A stretch of DNA of 64,000 nucleotides, from positions 187,501 through 251,500 of the forward strand of contig JAUJYZ010000625.1 of assembly GCA_033675265.1 (NCBI GenBank), read 5' to 3'. Source of the DNA: Actinostola sp. cb2023. Its lineage: Eukaryota > Cnidaria > Anthozoa > Actiniaria > Actinostolidae. The notes below the pieces were generated by a model. It did no database searches and had not been told where the DNA came from. It worked only from the letters and a program-made list of their open reading frames with translations. Below are positions 36,755 to 47,548 of the stretch, one piece after another (the first letter of the stretch is position 1; every line of letters begins with the position of its first letter). The position numbers and the translations under genes were made by a program.

Positions 36755-37254
36755 ACTTTGTGCGTGATGTTGCGAGACAAACTGTGCTTGAAAGGGAGAC
36801 GAGTTGACTCCAAACACTACGCGATCAAACTCGTAGACATCAGGCTCTCTTGTATCGTCTAGGTCGCGCCATAGAAAACGATGGAAAGGGCGATCTTCGG
36901 GCCTCAGCTTGATTTGAAGGTACATTTCTGCAATGTCACACATTAAGGCTATGGGTTCACGTCTGAATCGGTTCAGTACGTCAACTAAGTCGTTCTGCAA
37001 TTTTGGTCCTTGATGCACCATGTCATTCAGAGACACTCCCTTGTGTTTCGCGGAGGCATCAAACACGATTCTTACTTTAGTTGTGCTCTTGTCAGGTCTG
37101 ATGACAGGAAAATGGGGCAAATACCAAACGTGCTCAGGCTTTGTCCTTTGCAACCTTCTCCTCTGGTCTGAGGATCTCGTAGCTTGACGTGGGCTCTTCG
37201 ACTTCCCAGAAACGACGAACAAGTGAATTTAGATCCTCTGTTACTGTAACATGA

Positions 37255-37956
37255 CTTCTCAAACTCATTAATAATTCATTAGCTCAATAACCAATCAGCT
37301 CTCACGATTCGAGTCAGGTGGATGTATCTTGATACCGGAGGAAGAACTGATCAAGACACTGATCAAGACACTGAAATTATTGTATATTTACCATTATGTT
37401 ACTTATCTTTAACTTAGTAGACTTACTACCTCTTACTTATCATGAAAAAAATATAGTGATAATTCATCAACCAGAGTTCTCAAACTCATTAATAATTCAT
37501 TAGCTCCATAACCAATCAGCTCTCACGATTCGAGTCAGGTGGATGTATCTTGATGCCGGAGGAAGAACTGATCAAGACAATGATCAAGACACTGATCAAA
37601 ACACTGATCAAGACACTGATCAAGACACTGATCAAGACACTGATCAAGACACTGATCAAGACACAGTGAAATTATTGTATATTAACTTAGTAGACTTACT
37701 ACCTCTTACTTATCATGAAAAAAAATCTAGTGATAAATCATCAACCAGAGTTGAATCAGTCACCCCTCGCACATTACGCTCACTACTTATCCATTAGACT
37801 ACCTGACTGCTTGTTCGATTTTGAAGCTCTTTTTAACAAACATAACACTTGCGAGGTGACTCATTAGGCCAAGACACAAAAGCAATTATTATGTTCTTTT
37901 CTCAGGAGACTCAAGAACAATTCAGATAATCATTCATTATTAATGAGTTTGAGAAG
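37255..37956. mobile_element. 702-bp inverted-repeat element with internal duplication
   Basis: Ends CTTCTCAAACTCATTAATAA and its reverse complement. Inside is a direct duplication of about 240 bp (from 37257 and from 37485), each copy with a short GATCAAGACACT tandem repeat, two units in the first and about ten in the second. No target duplication was resolved. The element lies between the protease and RT parts of the BEL/Pao remnant. Confidence 0.65.
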
Positions 37957-37961
37957 CAATA

Positions 37962-38082
37962 TCAAAAACTCGTGCTTCGTGTTTCATCAGAGGATTCAAA
38001 ACACCTCGAAACAATAAAAGCACGCTTTCATTAGTTTCTCGGTGTTTTGAACCACTGATAAAACACTCGCACTCGTTGTTGA
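37962..38082. mobile_element. 121-bp foldback MITE flanked by TA
   Basis: Arms of about 50 bp (TCAAAAACTCGTGCTTCGTG with imperfect inverse) are flanked by TA at 37960-37961 and 38083-38084. It is inserted beside the 702-bp element. Confidence 0.7.
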
Positions 38083-39474
38083 TATATTACTTCGAGAATG
38101 TTCGGTGACCAAATCTGGTCCACCGATGCAAGTCCAACCCAAGGGGGTTAGTCCGGCAATAGGCTCTCCGGGCTGTCCTTTGATGTCTTGATAAGATAGG
38201 TGCAAATTTGAATGGTCCAGTCCAATGAGCATGTCTACAACTGGGCGTGGCCCAAGCTGCGGAAAGTCAATGTTCTGTAGGTGTTGCCATTCATCTTTGT
38301 GCTTGTTCCAATCGATGACCTTCATGTCTCCTGTGACATGCTCTGTAATCAGTGCGTTGACAGTCTTGGTCACACTTTTATTGACACTAACAATCTCAAA
38401 CTCTACCGCTGACGTGACAAGTGTCTCTCTCTTGGCATCTAAGACACTGACAGTGACCTCTTGGTCGCGACCTTTCAGTTTAAGCTCCGCAGCGACGTCA
38501 CTATTCAAATAGGTCTGCGTGTTAGCATCATCAAGTAAGGCGTTTACTTTGACAGTTCGTCCTCTATTTCTGACGAGTACTGGTATGGTGCGAAGTGCAA
38601 CAAAGTCCGGCTTGATACTGTATTTCATAACCATAGTTGTCGTGTGTGTTCGATGGTTAGCCTTCCCTTCCTTGGGGGGATGCTGCTAGTACAAAAGATT
38701 GGGACGATGGGAACTTTCATTCTGTTGGGGACCTGAAAAGTTCTGGTTGGAAGTACTAGCATGTTGGGACGTCTCACTATGTTGGGGACCTGAAAAGATC
38801 TGGTTGGAAGTCTCCTTCGCTTGGACTGGTTTTCCGGTCTCTGTATTTCTACGTTCCTGATGCAGAAGTCTGTTATGAGAACGCTGACAACCACGTACAC
38901 CACATGCTCTACTTCTGTTACATGATCTTCCGTTATGTCCACTCTCTAGACATCGATAACATAGACCTAGCTCTTTCGCCTTATTCCATCGCTCGTTGAT
39001 ATTCAATGACTTAAAGGTGTCACAGTTCCATATTCCGTGAGTTTTATTACAGATATTGCACTTAGGATAGGTTTTACTCTCTTGCACGTGTAATGATGGC
39101 GTGACAAAGGTCTTGGCAGTATTCTCCCTTTTGCTACTTTCTTTACTCAGTCCCTTTATGGTTTCTGATGCCGCTGTGAGGAATTCTGACTCTGTGAGAA
39201 CTTTAACAGATTCTTCGTGTTTATTCTCAAAAACCCACCGGCTGTACTTGGACAGTAGATTTTCACTTAGCTTTCTTTGAAGAGTGATATACAATGATCC
39301 GTTTCCTAATTCACTCTCCTGACCAGCTTCATGAAGATTGACAGTAATAACGTCTAGAAGCTCTGCAAAGCGTTCCAAATCCCCTGCATTTCCGTCACGT
39401 ATTGGTTTAAACTTGTCTAACTCTTCTAGACGAGGCATGATCTGTCGGCGCTTTCCACCATATTTCCTTTCCAA

Positions 39475-40400
39475 TCTTTCTATTGCGATCTCGTCTGCTG
39501 CCGCTGAGTGTCCTAGACTCTCAATGACTCTTAAAGTGCCCCTAATAAATAATACAATATTTTGTGAATCAGGTCTTCCTGATGTGTATAATATGATGGT
39601 TTAATATTTCTAAATTTGAACCTTGCGTTTATGAGTTATAGAGGATTGAAATCTCAATATGCAAATTTGATGACGTCTACCCAGGAATCATTTATTATAC
39701 AAAAACGCCCTTGTGCTAATTATTGACATTTGAAAACTTACAGAATATTTCCACAGTCTTTATGAATGATTTTATAACTTTTTCCCCATTTAAAAAAATA
39801 AGTTCTTCTTGAACAAGTCTAAATACGTTATGGCAAAAGCCTGTTCCTTTTTAGATGGTGAGGATAGTCTATCTTTTTGATTCCAGACGGCCTGTCTGGC
39901 TGGTGTCTCATTTGGCGCCTCGTTGTCTGGTTGTCGCACCGGTTTAATTGTCTGGGTCGACGTTCTCTTGTTGTTGGGATAATTTGAAGCTTGTTGATTC
40001 GATTTCTTTGACGATCCTAGCTATCTCTTCCTCTTGTTTACTGACTTCTTGTTGTAGAAACTATAATTCCTCTTGTTGAACTGGTCTTTGTTGCGATGGA
40101 TAACTTTTTTGCTCTGTTTCGTTACTGGCGGTGTTCGATAATTCGGCGCCTTTGTTGTTAAGACAACCCTTGAGCAGTCGATTTCTTGTCCTTGTGAAGG
40201 CAGCTTTTGCCTTCGTCTTCTCTTTCTTCAATCTTTCGAATGAGATGATTATCGGTGAAACCTCGCTCTGCTACCAGAATGTTCGGATTACATTTGTATT
40301 CGCTTGAAGAAAGAGACCTCGCTACACACACACTCACTCGACGCTCTGCACACAACAACGACCTCGCTCTCATGCTCGGCACAGTCTCCCGCACATTCGT
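39475..40400 (-). other. BEL/Pao 5' leader and probable LTR edge
   Basis: On the minus strand, upstream of gag, CATTCTGGTAGCAGAGCGAG occurs near 40265-40285. The TGGTAGCAGAGC motif is, from memory, typical of the primer-binding region just after a BEL/Pao LTR, placing the LTR at about 40285-40400. Intron sequence shared with the other Ig cassettes (CTAATCGGTTTT) resumes at about 40405. The leader holds only broken frames. Confidence 0.45.
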
Positions 40401-40454
40401 CCTTGCTTGTATTTAGTCGAATTATCTAATCGGTTTTATTTTCCTTTTCTTCAG

Positions 40455-40709
40455 TCGCCCCGCCAACTATTTCAAGTCCACACCATATTACACTAAATGT
40501 TAGTGAATCACAGACGATTCCACTGCTATGTACTGCTACTGGGAGCCCAACACCATCAATTAAATGGACAAGAAATGGTGTGCTGGTAGGAAGAGGAAGT
40601 CCGTTTAATATCACAGCCACACCAGAAGATCACAAACAATGCTACACGTGCATTGCTTCTAATGGAATGGCTGATTCGAAGAATGCCAGTGTTTGTCTAG
40701 CTGTAAAAT
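40455..40709 (+). CDS. Ig-domain exon A of the SRCR/Ig gene
   Basis: This 255-bp exon has acceptor TTTTCTTCAG and donor GTAAGT, both phase 1. It encodes one Ig-like domain: APPTISSPHHITLNVSES, PLLCTATGSPTPSIKWTRNG, VLVGRGSPFNITATPEDH, QCYTCIASNGMADSKNASVC, ending CLAVK. The framework cysteines (LLC and YTC) and tryptophan are present, with an extra Cys pair and several N-x-S/T sites. It is three bases longer and the most diverged of the five Ig exons, with GMADS where most copies read GMPDS. Such domains mediate adhesion or recognition at the cell surface. It has the same strand and phase as the SRCR exon and Ig exons B-E. Confidence 0.85.
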
Positions 40710-42900
40710 GTAAGTACACCTACATTAGGAAATTATTGTTTCCTTCTACTTTCGCTGCGCTTCATCCGAAACATTATGCTAAGCATAGAACACAATACTT
40801 TGTTATGGCAGGCGTTATTTATTTAGTTTATCCTCTACGATGATTTGGTAAGACATAGCCTATTATAAACAAAATCCTCCGGTAAGTTTTGTGAGACTAT
40901 ATCTGTGCCCGGAAGAATTGTGGTTGTGTGCTCTGGCTGGGTGGGTGGGAACCGCACCTATTTCTTAACAGCAATCAAAACCCGAACATTATACAATAAT
41001 GTATAATGAGCGAAGGCTATTTCAACAATAATCATATTCATTTTGAAATCACTAGTAAATCCTGCAATCTGATTGGCTAAAAATGGTGCGATTAAATCAT
41101 TAATTGCACTATTTTGGATCATTAATTGCACCAATTTTTTATTTTTTTATTTTCGCACAGAAACTCTAATTTTATTAAATTCAAACGATTCTTCATAAAA
41201 AGTAATTTGTAATTTAGAATGAAAGAGTTGTATTTTAGGCATCAAAATTATTCTTATTATTGCAACTTACCACCTAAATATAACGAGTGTATTTGAAAAG
41301 ATTTCAAAATGAATATGATTAATAGGTAATTGAACTTCGTGTCGTGCAATTTTGGTCTGAAATCATACTCGTGATAACAAATTGCACTCCTGCTACGCGG
41401 TCGTGCAATTTTGTAATCACTCGTATGATTTCAGACCAAATTGCACTCCACTCAGTTCTATTACCATTACTAATATAGTGCATGTTTCACCAAGATTAAT
41501 ACACGTTTCAACAATAATAATACATGGTTCAACAAGAAATCTACATGAATCAACAAAGAATGATACATGGTTCAACCTAGACGTCCTAGCCTGATCCCCA
41601 TGATGATGCGTTTATGACTGAGAAACTGTGGAGAAATAGAAAAAAGAAAGAGGAACAAGAACTGTCGAAGAAAAATACAAATTAAAGCACAGTCTTACCA
41701 ATTGTACATTAAATATTTCCACTTCTCCAAAACCATCGGAAACACCCTGTTTTGAGACCGCTCAGTCAACCGGCTTACCCCAATAGCCATCCGGCTTTCC
41801 CCAATATAGCCAACCGGCTTACCCCAATAGCCAGCCGGCTTTCCCCAATAGCCAACCGGCTTTGCCCAATAGCCAACCGGTTTACACCAATAGCCATCCG
41901 GCTTACCCCAATAGCCATCCGGACTGGGCATCCTGCCATCCTGAATAATGGCCTGTCTTCCAAATACCTTTATTTACCAATAAACATGAAATCCGTACGT
42001 ATGCCATCCGGCCAGGGACAATATGATACTTTTAAATGTCTAACGCGAGAGTTTTATTCCAATAATATTCCCTGTCCACGTGAGTGACCGTAATAAGGAA
42101 TGCGGATTGCGGCCAGAGCACAATTTCCTACAACAAATACATACTCTGTTACAAATGGCCAAAAGGGAACTACCAGGGTTCCACTATACTGATTACTAAA
42201 CATAAAATTCAACGCTCTTGTTATAATAACTACCGGTGGACGATCAACACTTATCGTCTTGCCGATTTTGAAAAAAATGCATCTATTACTGCGGAACTGC
42301 GATTCAAATCAAGAAAAACATTTGCCTACTTTAAAATAAATTATAGTGCGTAGCGAGCAGTCGAACCATTAAGGCGAAAAAGAATGGGCTTAGGTGCCAA
42401 TCATCAAGTCAATAATCTTAGTTAGATAATCTGGCTGTTCATTATGACCGCGGGGAACCATTCTATTTCGATGGAGGTACTCAAGGTGAGTTTCATGCTG
42501 ATCAGTTTACATATCGTAGATAAATAATTGGGCGTTTCTTTCCGCATAGGTAAGGTAAGGTGATTGAACCGGGACTGTGATTGGATTGATAGGGTACAGT
42601 CGATATTTCTGAGGAGACTAAATAGTCCAAAATGGAATCCCAAACGAATTCAGAATGTTTCATAGCTAAACAGTTATTGGAAAAAGTATCTGACACTGGG
42701 GTATAAGAAAAAAAGAAATTTGTACCCCTGTTTGATAGACGAAAGAATAATCTCTGGGGAGCCAATTTAAATATTTCCCCAAAATTAAATGATTGTTCTG
42801 AATCTCCCTTTCACGTTAACACCGCGCATGGAAGACACAGGTGGCCTAGGTTGGGCATCCAGTTCATGCATAGTGGTCAAAATTGTTCTAGCTGCACGTG
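40710..42900. other. Intronic/repeat sequence between Ig exon A and the L1 element
   Basis: Positions 40740-40815 match intronic sequence at 47935-47996. Positions 41030-41460 form an AT-rich imperfect inverted repeat with recurring ATTGCAC/GTGCAAT motifs. The minisatellite at 41757-41932 is listed separately. At about 42590-42900 the plus strand shows short coding-like fragments (MESQTNSECFIAKQLLEKVS) that might be an L1 ORF1 remnant. I cannot support an intact gene. Confidence 0.4.
41757..41932. repeat. 21-bp minisatellite (CCAATAGCCAACCGGCTTACC)
   Basis: About eight imperfect 20-22-bp units with alternating GCCATCCGG and GCCAACCGG. Open frames on both strands are a consequence of the repeat. 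Confidence 0.9.
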
Positions 42901-43188
42901 CTATGTCCTCAAAAATATATTGTTCTTGCGTCGTACTTAAATGTTCTTCACCGAGTTAGTTTACCTGATCTTAGCTTATCGGTATTGGTTTTGGGATCTG
43001 GCACTAGTAGCAATTCACTCGTTGATTTCCTGCTTTTGTTATGCAAGTCCTAAATCAGATCAACAGGTTTGCATCATTGTAGCATGTCTGTTGAACTGTA
43101 TCATCGTTACGTGCTTGTTAGTACCGGTATGTACAAATAGTACTCAGTTCGTTTGTTTGTGTTCGTTAGTGTCTTTTGTCTTTAATGT

Positions 43189-46100
43189 TTGTGTTACTTC
43201 ATTAGAATTGTCTGGGGTCTCAAAGGGGCAAAAGCTCATCAAAACAAATGCATGGTTCTTAATTATCAAATAATATCACTAAACGTCCGTGGTATTCGAA
43301 ATTACAAAAAAAGTAAAAAGATGTTTAATTGGTTACGCAACCACGGAGGGGAAACAGGAATATCTTTTCTTCAAGAAACGCACAGTACATCTGATATCGA
43401 AAAATCGTGGAAACAACGTTTTAACGGGGAAATAGTTTTCTCTCACGGATCAGCAAATAGTAGAGGAGTCGCAGTACTATTAGGCCAGAAATTAGATTAC
43501 AAGATCACGGATACGTTGATAGATGACGAGGGGAGACTTATTATATTGAAATGTATAATACAAGGTAATGATTGTCTATTGATAAATTCTTATTTTCCAA
43601 ATGTAGAAAAAGAACAAACAGCCTTTTTAAAGTTAATTCTTGAAAGAATACAAAACATTGAGATGCCCATAAATTCGTCGGTAATATGGGGTGGGGATTT
43701 TAATTTTGTCTCGGATTTATCCCTTGAAACGGTGGGAGGGAACCCTAAATTGAAAATAAGTGCTTTAGAACAATTACACTCACTTTTACAGGAATTCGAC
43801 TTATGTGACATATGGAGAATACGAAACCCTCAAACAAAAAGATTCACTTGGAGAGGTTCTGCGCAAGGGACGGCCTCTAGAAATAATCAGATCTTACACC
43901 GCCGTTTAGATTTTTTCTTCATTTCGGATCATTTACAGACCTCAGTCCAGGACACCGATATAATCCCAGCTCCATCTACAGATCACTCTGCAATAACACT
44001 GAAGTTTAAGTTCCTTCCACAGAATAAACAGGGTCCTTCTTTGTGGAAATTTAACAATTCGCTTCTTAATGATAAAAAGTACGTTTCAATGATTGAAGAA
44101 CTTCTGATTAACACTAAGAAAGAATTTAAAACGAATCATACTCTAGATCCACATCTCCGCTGGGAAATTATGAAATATGAAATCAGGAAGGCCTCTATCT
44201 CTTTTGCAAAAGAGAAGGCTAGGAATTCTCGTAAGAATTACAAAGACTTGGAATTAAAACTGATTAAAATCGAAGAAATAGAAAATTGGCATTCAGATGA
44301 ATTATTAGTAAGGGAATATGAAAACCTTAAACAACAACTAAATAAGCAGAGTGACTATATTACAGAAGGACTTATATTAAGATCCAAGGCTACATGGGTT
44401 GAACAGGGTGAAAAAAATAACAAGTATTTTTTGAACTTGGAAAAGCAAAGGAAATCCAAAACCCATGTACGCAAAATCGTTGATACAAATGGAGAAGAAA
44501 CTATCAATCCCAATAAGATTCTCGGAAAGCTTCAACAGTTTTATGGAAATATTTATACTCGAAGGAATTCATTATCTGAGGAAGAATGCTTAGAATTCAT
44601 AAGTCAGTTAGATAACCCAAGATTAAATGAAGAGGAAAAAATAAAATGCGAAGGTCGATTAACACTCCAGGAGTGCTACGAAAGTCTAAAGAAAATGGGA
44701 AACAACAAAACACCAGGCAATGATGGTTTAACCAAGGAGTTTTATTTAGTATTCTGGAATCATTTAGGACAAGAAATGGTAAATAGTTTTAACCATAGTT
44801 TTGAAATTGGTCTTCTGTCAACATCTCAGCGGCAAGTTACAATAACTTTGTTAGAGAAACCTGACAAAGATGTAAGGTTTCTAGAAAATTGGCGGCCTAT
44901 CAGTCTCATAAATGTGGATGTTAAAGCATGCAGTAAGGCTTTAAGTGATAGAATTATGAATATATTACCAAAGTTAATACATCCAAACCAAGCCGCGTTT
45001 GTGAAAGGCAGAAGTATTGACGAACCCTTGCGTTTTCTTTCCGACTTGTTGGAATATGCTGAGGACAAAAACGAGTCCTATATTTTATGTGCAGCTGATT
45101 TTCAAAAAGCCTTTGACTCGGTGGAACATAATTTTATAATTGCAGTCCTGAGACATTTCGGTTTTGGCGAAGATTTTATTCGTTGGATCACGATGATGTT
45201 AACTGATATAAAAAGCTGCGTACTAAATAACGGATATGTTACAGACTTCTTTGAACTAAAACGAGGGACTAAGCAAGGAGATCCAATATCGCCTTATCTA
45301 TTTATTTTGGTAATTGAAATATTGGCAGAACTAATTCGTAGCAATCCCGAAGTACACGGAGTGAAAATAAATAAAACATCAGAGGAAATCAAAATAGTTC
45401 TTTTTGCAGACGATGCAACCCTTTGTCTAAAAGACGTACAATCATTGGAGGAAAGTCTTAATATGCTAGAACAATTCAAAAAATACTCGTCTTTACAGTT
45501 AAACTTAGAAAAATCAGAAGTGGGATGGATCGGACCGCAAAAGAGTGGGAATAATTTGCCAGAAGGTATTAAAAAGAAAATTAATTTTCACAGGGAAGGT
45601 ATAAAGATTCTTGGAATCTATTTTTCTCATAATAAGGAGTATTTAAGTATTCACAATTTTGAACGTGTTTTGGAAAAGTTTAAAGCAACTCTCAATGTAT
45701 GGAGAATGAGAAATTTAACAATTTATGGGAAAGCAACTGTGGTACGTTCACTAGCTGTGTCACAGTTACTGTATGTATTCTCAAAAATAGCTCCTCCTCA
45801 CTCGTACTTGAAGAAAGTCGAAGACGAAATAGTGAAATTTCTTTGGAATGGAAAAAAGCCAAAAATTAAGTACAAGACCTTAATTGGGGATTTAGACCAA
45901 GGTGGAATTAGACTCCCTGATATCGAATCTATATTACAGGCAAACCGTGCATGTTGGGCCATTAAACTCATGAACAGCGAGGGGTATTGGAAATGTTTTA
46001 CAAATATGTATTTCGAGAAAATAGGTGGGATAACTATTTTAGGAGAAAATTTCGATGCCTCCCTTTTGACTAAAGCAGCTCATTTTCCAAAATTTTATTT

Positions 46101-47076
46101 GGAAATACTGAAAGCCTGGACTGAGGTCAGTGAAACCAAAATATTAACGAGTGATGATATTTCAAGACAATCAATATGGTTTAATAAGTTTATCAACTTA
46201 AATATTGAATTTGTCACAATCAGGAGTTTATTTAACAAAGGCATTAGATTAATTCATCAAGTATGGGAAGTGGGAGAAAAACCAAATTGGAACAAGATTA
46301 AGCAAAAAGGGTGGAGTGACAAAGATTATTTAACATGGAGGAGTATTATTGATGCGATCCCAGCAGATTGGAAGGCTAAATTAAGGGAGAAATCCCAGAG
46401 TACAAATTCAGAAGTGAATCTGATAAAATGCGTGTCAATATTGGACAAACGTATTCCTTTACATAAGGTAAACTCAAAGATGTTTTATTGGAAATTGATT
46501 AAAAGAAAAGTTAAGAAACCCACTTCTCAGATATATATATCTGCTAAACTAGGTGATGCGGGTATTGATTGGACATCAGTTTATTCTAGATTATACAAAA
46601 GTACAATTGATACAAAATTACGTGCATTTCAATTGAAGATCTTAAATAATTGCCTTTATTTAAACCAGAAACTATATATGTTTAAACTAGTAGACTCCCC
46701 AAAATGTAATTTTTGTTTTAACCAAAATGAAACAATTGAACATCTATTTGTTGAATGTTGTGAAACAAAAACATTTTATTTGAAGTGTAAAAATTGGCTA
46801 AAGCTGACCCAAGTCAACTTACCAGAATTAAATTTTAAAAATGTACTGTTAGGGTATGAAGGCGACAGTTTTGAAAATTTTTTGTTGGTATTGATCAAGT
46901 TTATGCTTTATACGGCAAGAAATAAATGTAAAATACCCGATCTCGCTGATTTTCAGTTAGTAATTAATAATTACGAAAAAATAGAATACATTATTGCTGA
47001 AAAGAAATCCAGATTGAACTCTCATTTACAAAAGTACGAAAAACTAAGAGTTATTTTGCAAAACACGGACGAGTAA
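43189..47076 (+). CDS. L1/Tx1-type LINE ORF2: endonuclease and reverse transcriptase, uninterrupted
   Basis: A single frame of 1,295 codons, the full size expected of an L1-type ORF2. Residues about 28-255 are an AP-like endonuclease (SLNVRGI, LQETHS, GGDFNF at 168, RRLDFFFIS, TDHSAITL). The reverse transcriptase follows (KTPGNDGLTKEFY, NWRPISLINVDVK, AADFQKAFDSVEHNF, GTKQGDPISPYLF) with the FADD catalytic site at about 739-742. The C terminus has a Cys/His knuckle from about 1173 (CNFCFNQNETIEHLFVEC). The first Met is used here; Met22 at 43252, just before the endonuclease, is an equally good start. The gene makes the protein that nicks target DNA and copies LINE RNA into it. There is no stop or shift, so it may be a young copy. 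No intact ORF1 is visible upstream. Confidence 0.93.
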   Translation: MCYFIRIVWGLKGAKAHQNKCMVLNYQIISLNVRGIRNYKKSKKMFNWLRNHGGETGISFLQETHSTSDIEKSWKQRFNGEIVFSHGSANSRGVAVLLGQKLDYKITDTLIDDEGRLIILKCIIQGNDCLLINSYFPNVEKEQTAFLKLILERIQNIEMPINSSVIWGGDFNFVSDLSLETVGGNPKLKISALEQLHSLLQEFDLCDIWRIRNPQTKRFTWRGSAQGTASRNNQILHRRLDFFFISDHLQTSVQDTDIIPAPSTDHSAITLKFKFLPQNKQGPSLWKFNNSLLNDKKYVSMIEELLINTKKEFKTNHTLDPHLRWEIMKYEIRKASISFAKEKARNSRKNYKDLELKLIKIEEIENWHSDELLVREYENLKQQLNKQSDYITEGLILRSKATWVEQGEKNNKYFLNLEKQRKSKTHVRKIVDTNGEETINPNKILGKLQQFYGNIYTRRNSLSEEECLEFISQLDNPRLNEEEKIKCEGRLTLQECYESLKKMGNNKTPGNDGLTKEFYLVFWNHLGQEMVNSFNHSFEIGLLSTSQRQVTITLLEKPDKDVRFLENWRPISLINVDVKACSKALSDRIMNILPKLIHPNQAAFVKGRSIDEPLRFLSDLLEYAEDKNESYILCAADFQKAFDSVEHNFIIAVLRHFGFGEDFIRWITMMLTDIKSCVLNNGYVTDFFELKRGTKQGDPISPYLFILVIEILAELIRSNPEVHGVKINKTSEEIKIVLFADDATLCLKDVQSLEESLNMLEQFKKYSSLQLNLEKSEVGWIGPQKSGNNLPEGIKKKINFHREGIKILGIYFSHNKEYLSIHNFERVLEKFKATLNVWRMRNLTIYGKATVVRSLAVSQLLYVFSKIAPPHSYLKKVEDEIVKFLWNGKKPKIKYKTLIGDLDQGGIRLPDIESILQANRACWAIKLMNSEGYWKCFTNMYFEKIGGITILGENFDASLLTKAAHFPKFYLEILKAWTEVSETKILTSDDISRQSIWFNKFINLNIEFVTIRSLFNKGIRLIHQVWEVGEKPNWNKIKQKGWSDKDYLTWRSIIDAIPADWKAKLREKSQSTNSEVNLIKCVSILDKRIPLHKVNSKMFYWKLIKRKVKKPTSQIYISAKLGDAGIDWTSVYSRLYKSTIDTKLRAFQLKILNNCLYLNQKLYMFKLVDSPKCNFCFNQNETIEHLFVECCETKTFYLKCKNWLKLTQVNLPELNFKNVLLGYEGDSFENFLLVLIKFMLYTARNKCKIPDLADFQLVINNYEKIEYIIAEKKSRLNSHLQKYEKLRVILQNTDE

Positions 47077-47334
47077 ACTGAGTAATTAAATAATTGAGTA
47101 AACTGAGAAATTAACAGAACATAAATAATATATATTGTAAAATAATTGTAACTCCTTTTTGACTGTCATGTTATTTTATTTTATTTATAATTTGTATTTT
47201 GTGAAATTATTGTGAAACTTGTAACTTTTACTAAGTATTGCGTATTTGTAGTACAGTATTTGTAAAGTAATTATTTATTCATTAAAAAAAAATTAAAAAA
47301 ATAAAAATAAAAAAAAAATAAAAAAAATAAAGGG
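47077..47334 (+). other. L1 3' untranslated region and A-rich tail
   Basis: AT-rich sequence ending in an irregular A-rich tract at about 47283-47332, consistent with the 3' end of the LINE. Confidence 0.7.
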
Positions 47335-47548
47335 ATTTAAAGCTTATATTAAATATTATGAAAAAATTGAATATTACATTGCATGTAAAAATAATCCACC
47401 TGACAAAATTTGAAAGAATAAGAACGGCTATACAAGAAATAAGTATCACAAACAACGGTTATTAACGCTAAATGGAAATTATAAATTGTAATAGGTTATC
47501 AAAATATCATGTAAATTGAAGCTTGAAATAAAGGTTATTAAAAAAAAT
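47335..47548 (+). pseudogene. 3' end of a second, related L1 copy
   Basis: Just after the A-rich tail, the plus strand reads AYIKYYEKIEYYIACKNNPP and FERIRTAIQEIS before a stop. This resembles the last about 40 residues of the preceding ORF2 (VINNYEKIEYIIAEKKS). It ends with AATAAAGG and an A run. It is a 5'-truncated or residual copy. Confidence 0.6.

Larger units (their letters stand above)
35405..39474 (-). pseudogene. BEL/Pao retrotransposon polyprotein, broken
   Basis: Read on the minus strand. 39474-38686 is a gag region with a CCHC knuckle (CYRCLESGHNGRSC) preceded by CNICNKTHGIWNC. 38634-38083 is the aspartic-protease-like segment (ALLDDANTQTYL, where the usual DSG serine is replaced) with MLIGLDHSNLHL and GLTPLGWTCIGG. 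37222-36764 is the first part of the reverse transcriptase ([37 protein letters not shown]). 35716-35513 is the second part with the YMDD site at 35657-35668. LPSVKTLGILW follows in another frame. Frameshifts, stops and three insertions (35726-36754, 37255-37956, 37962-38082) split it. RNase H and integrase are absent on this side. Confidence 0.85.
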
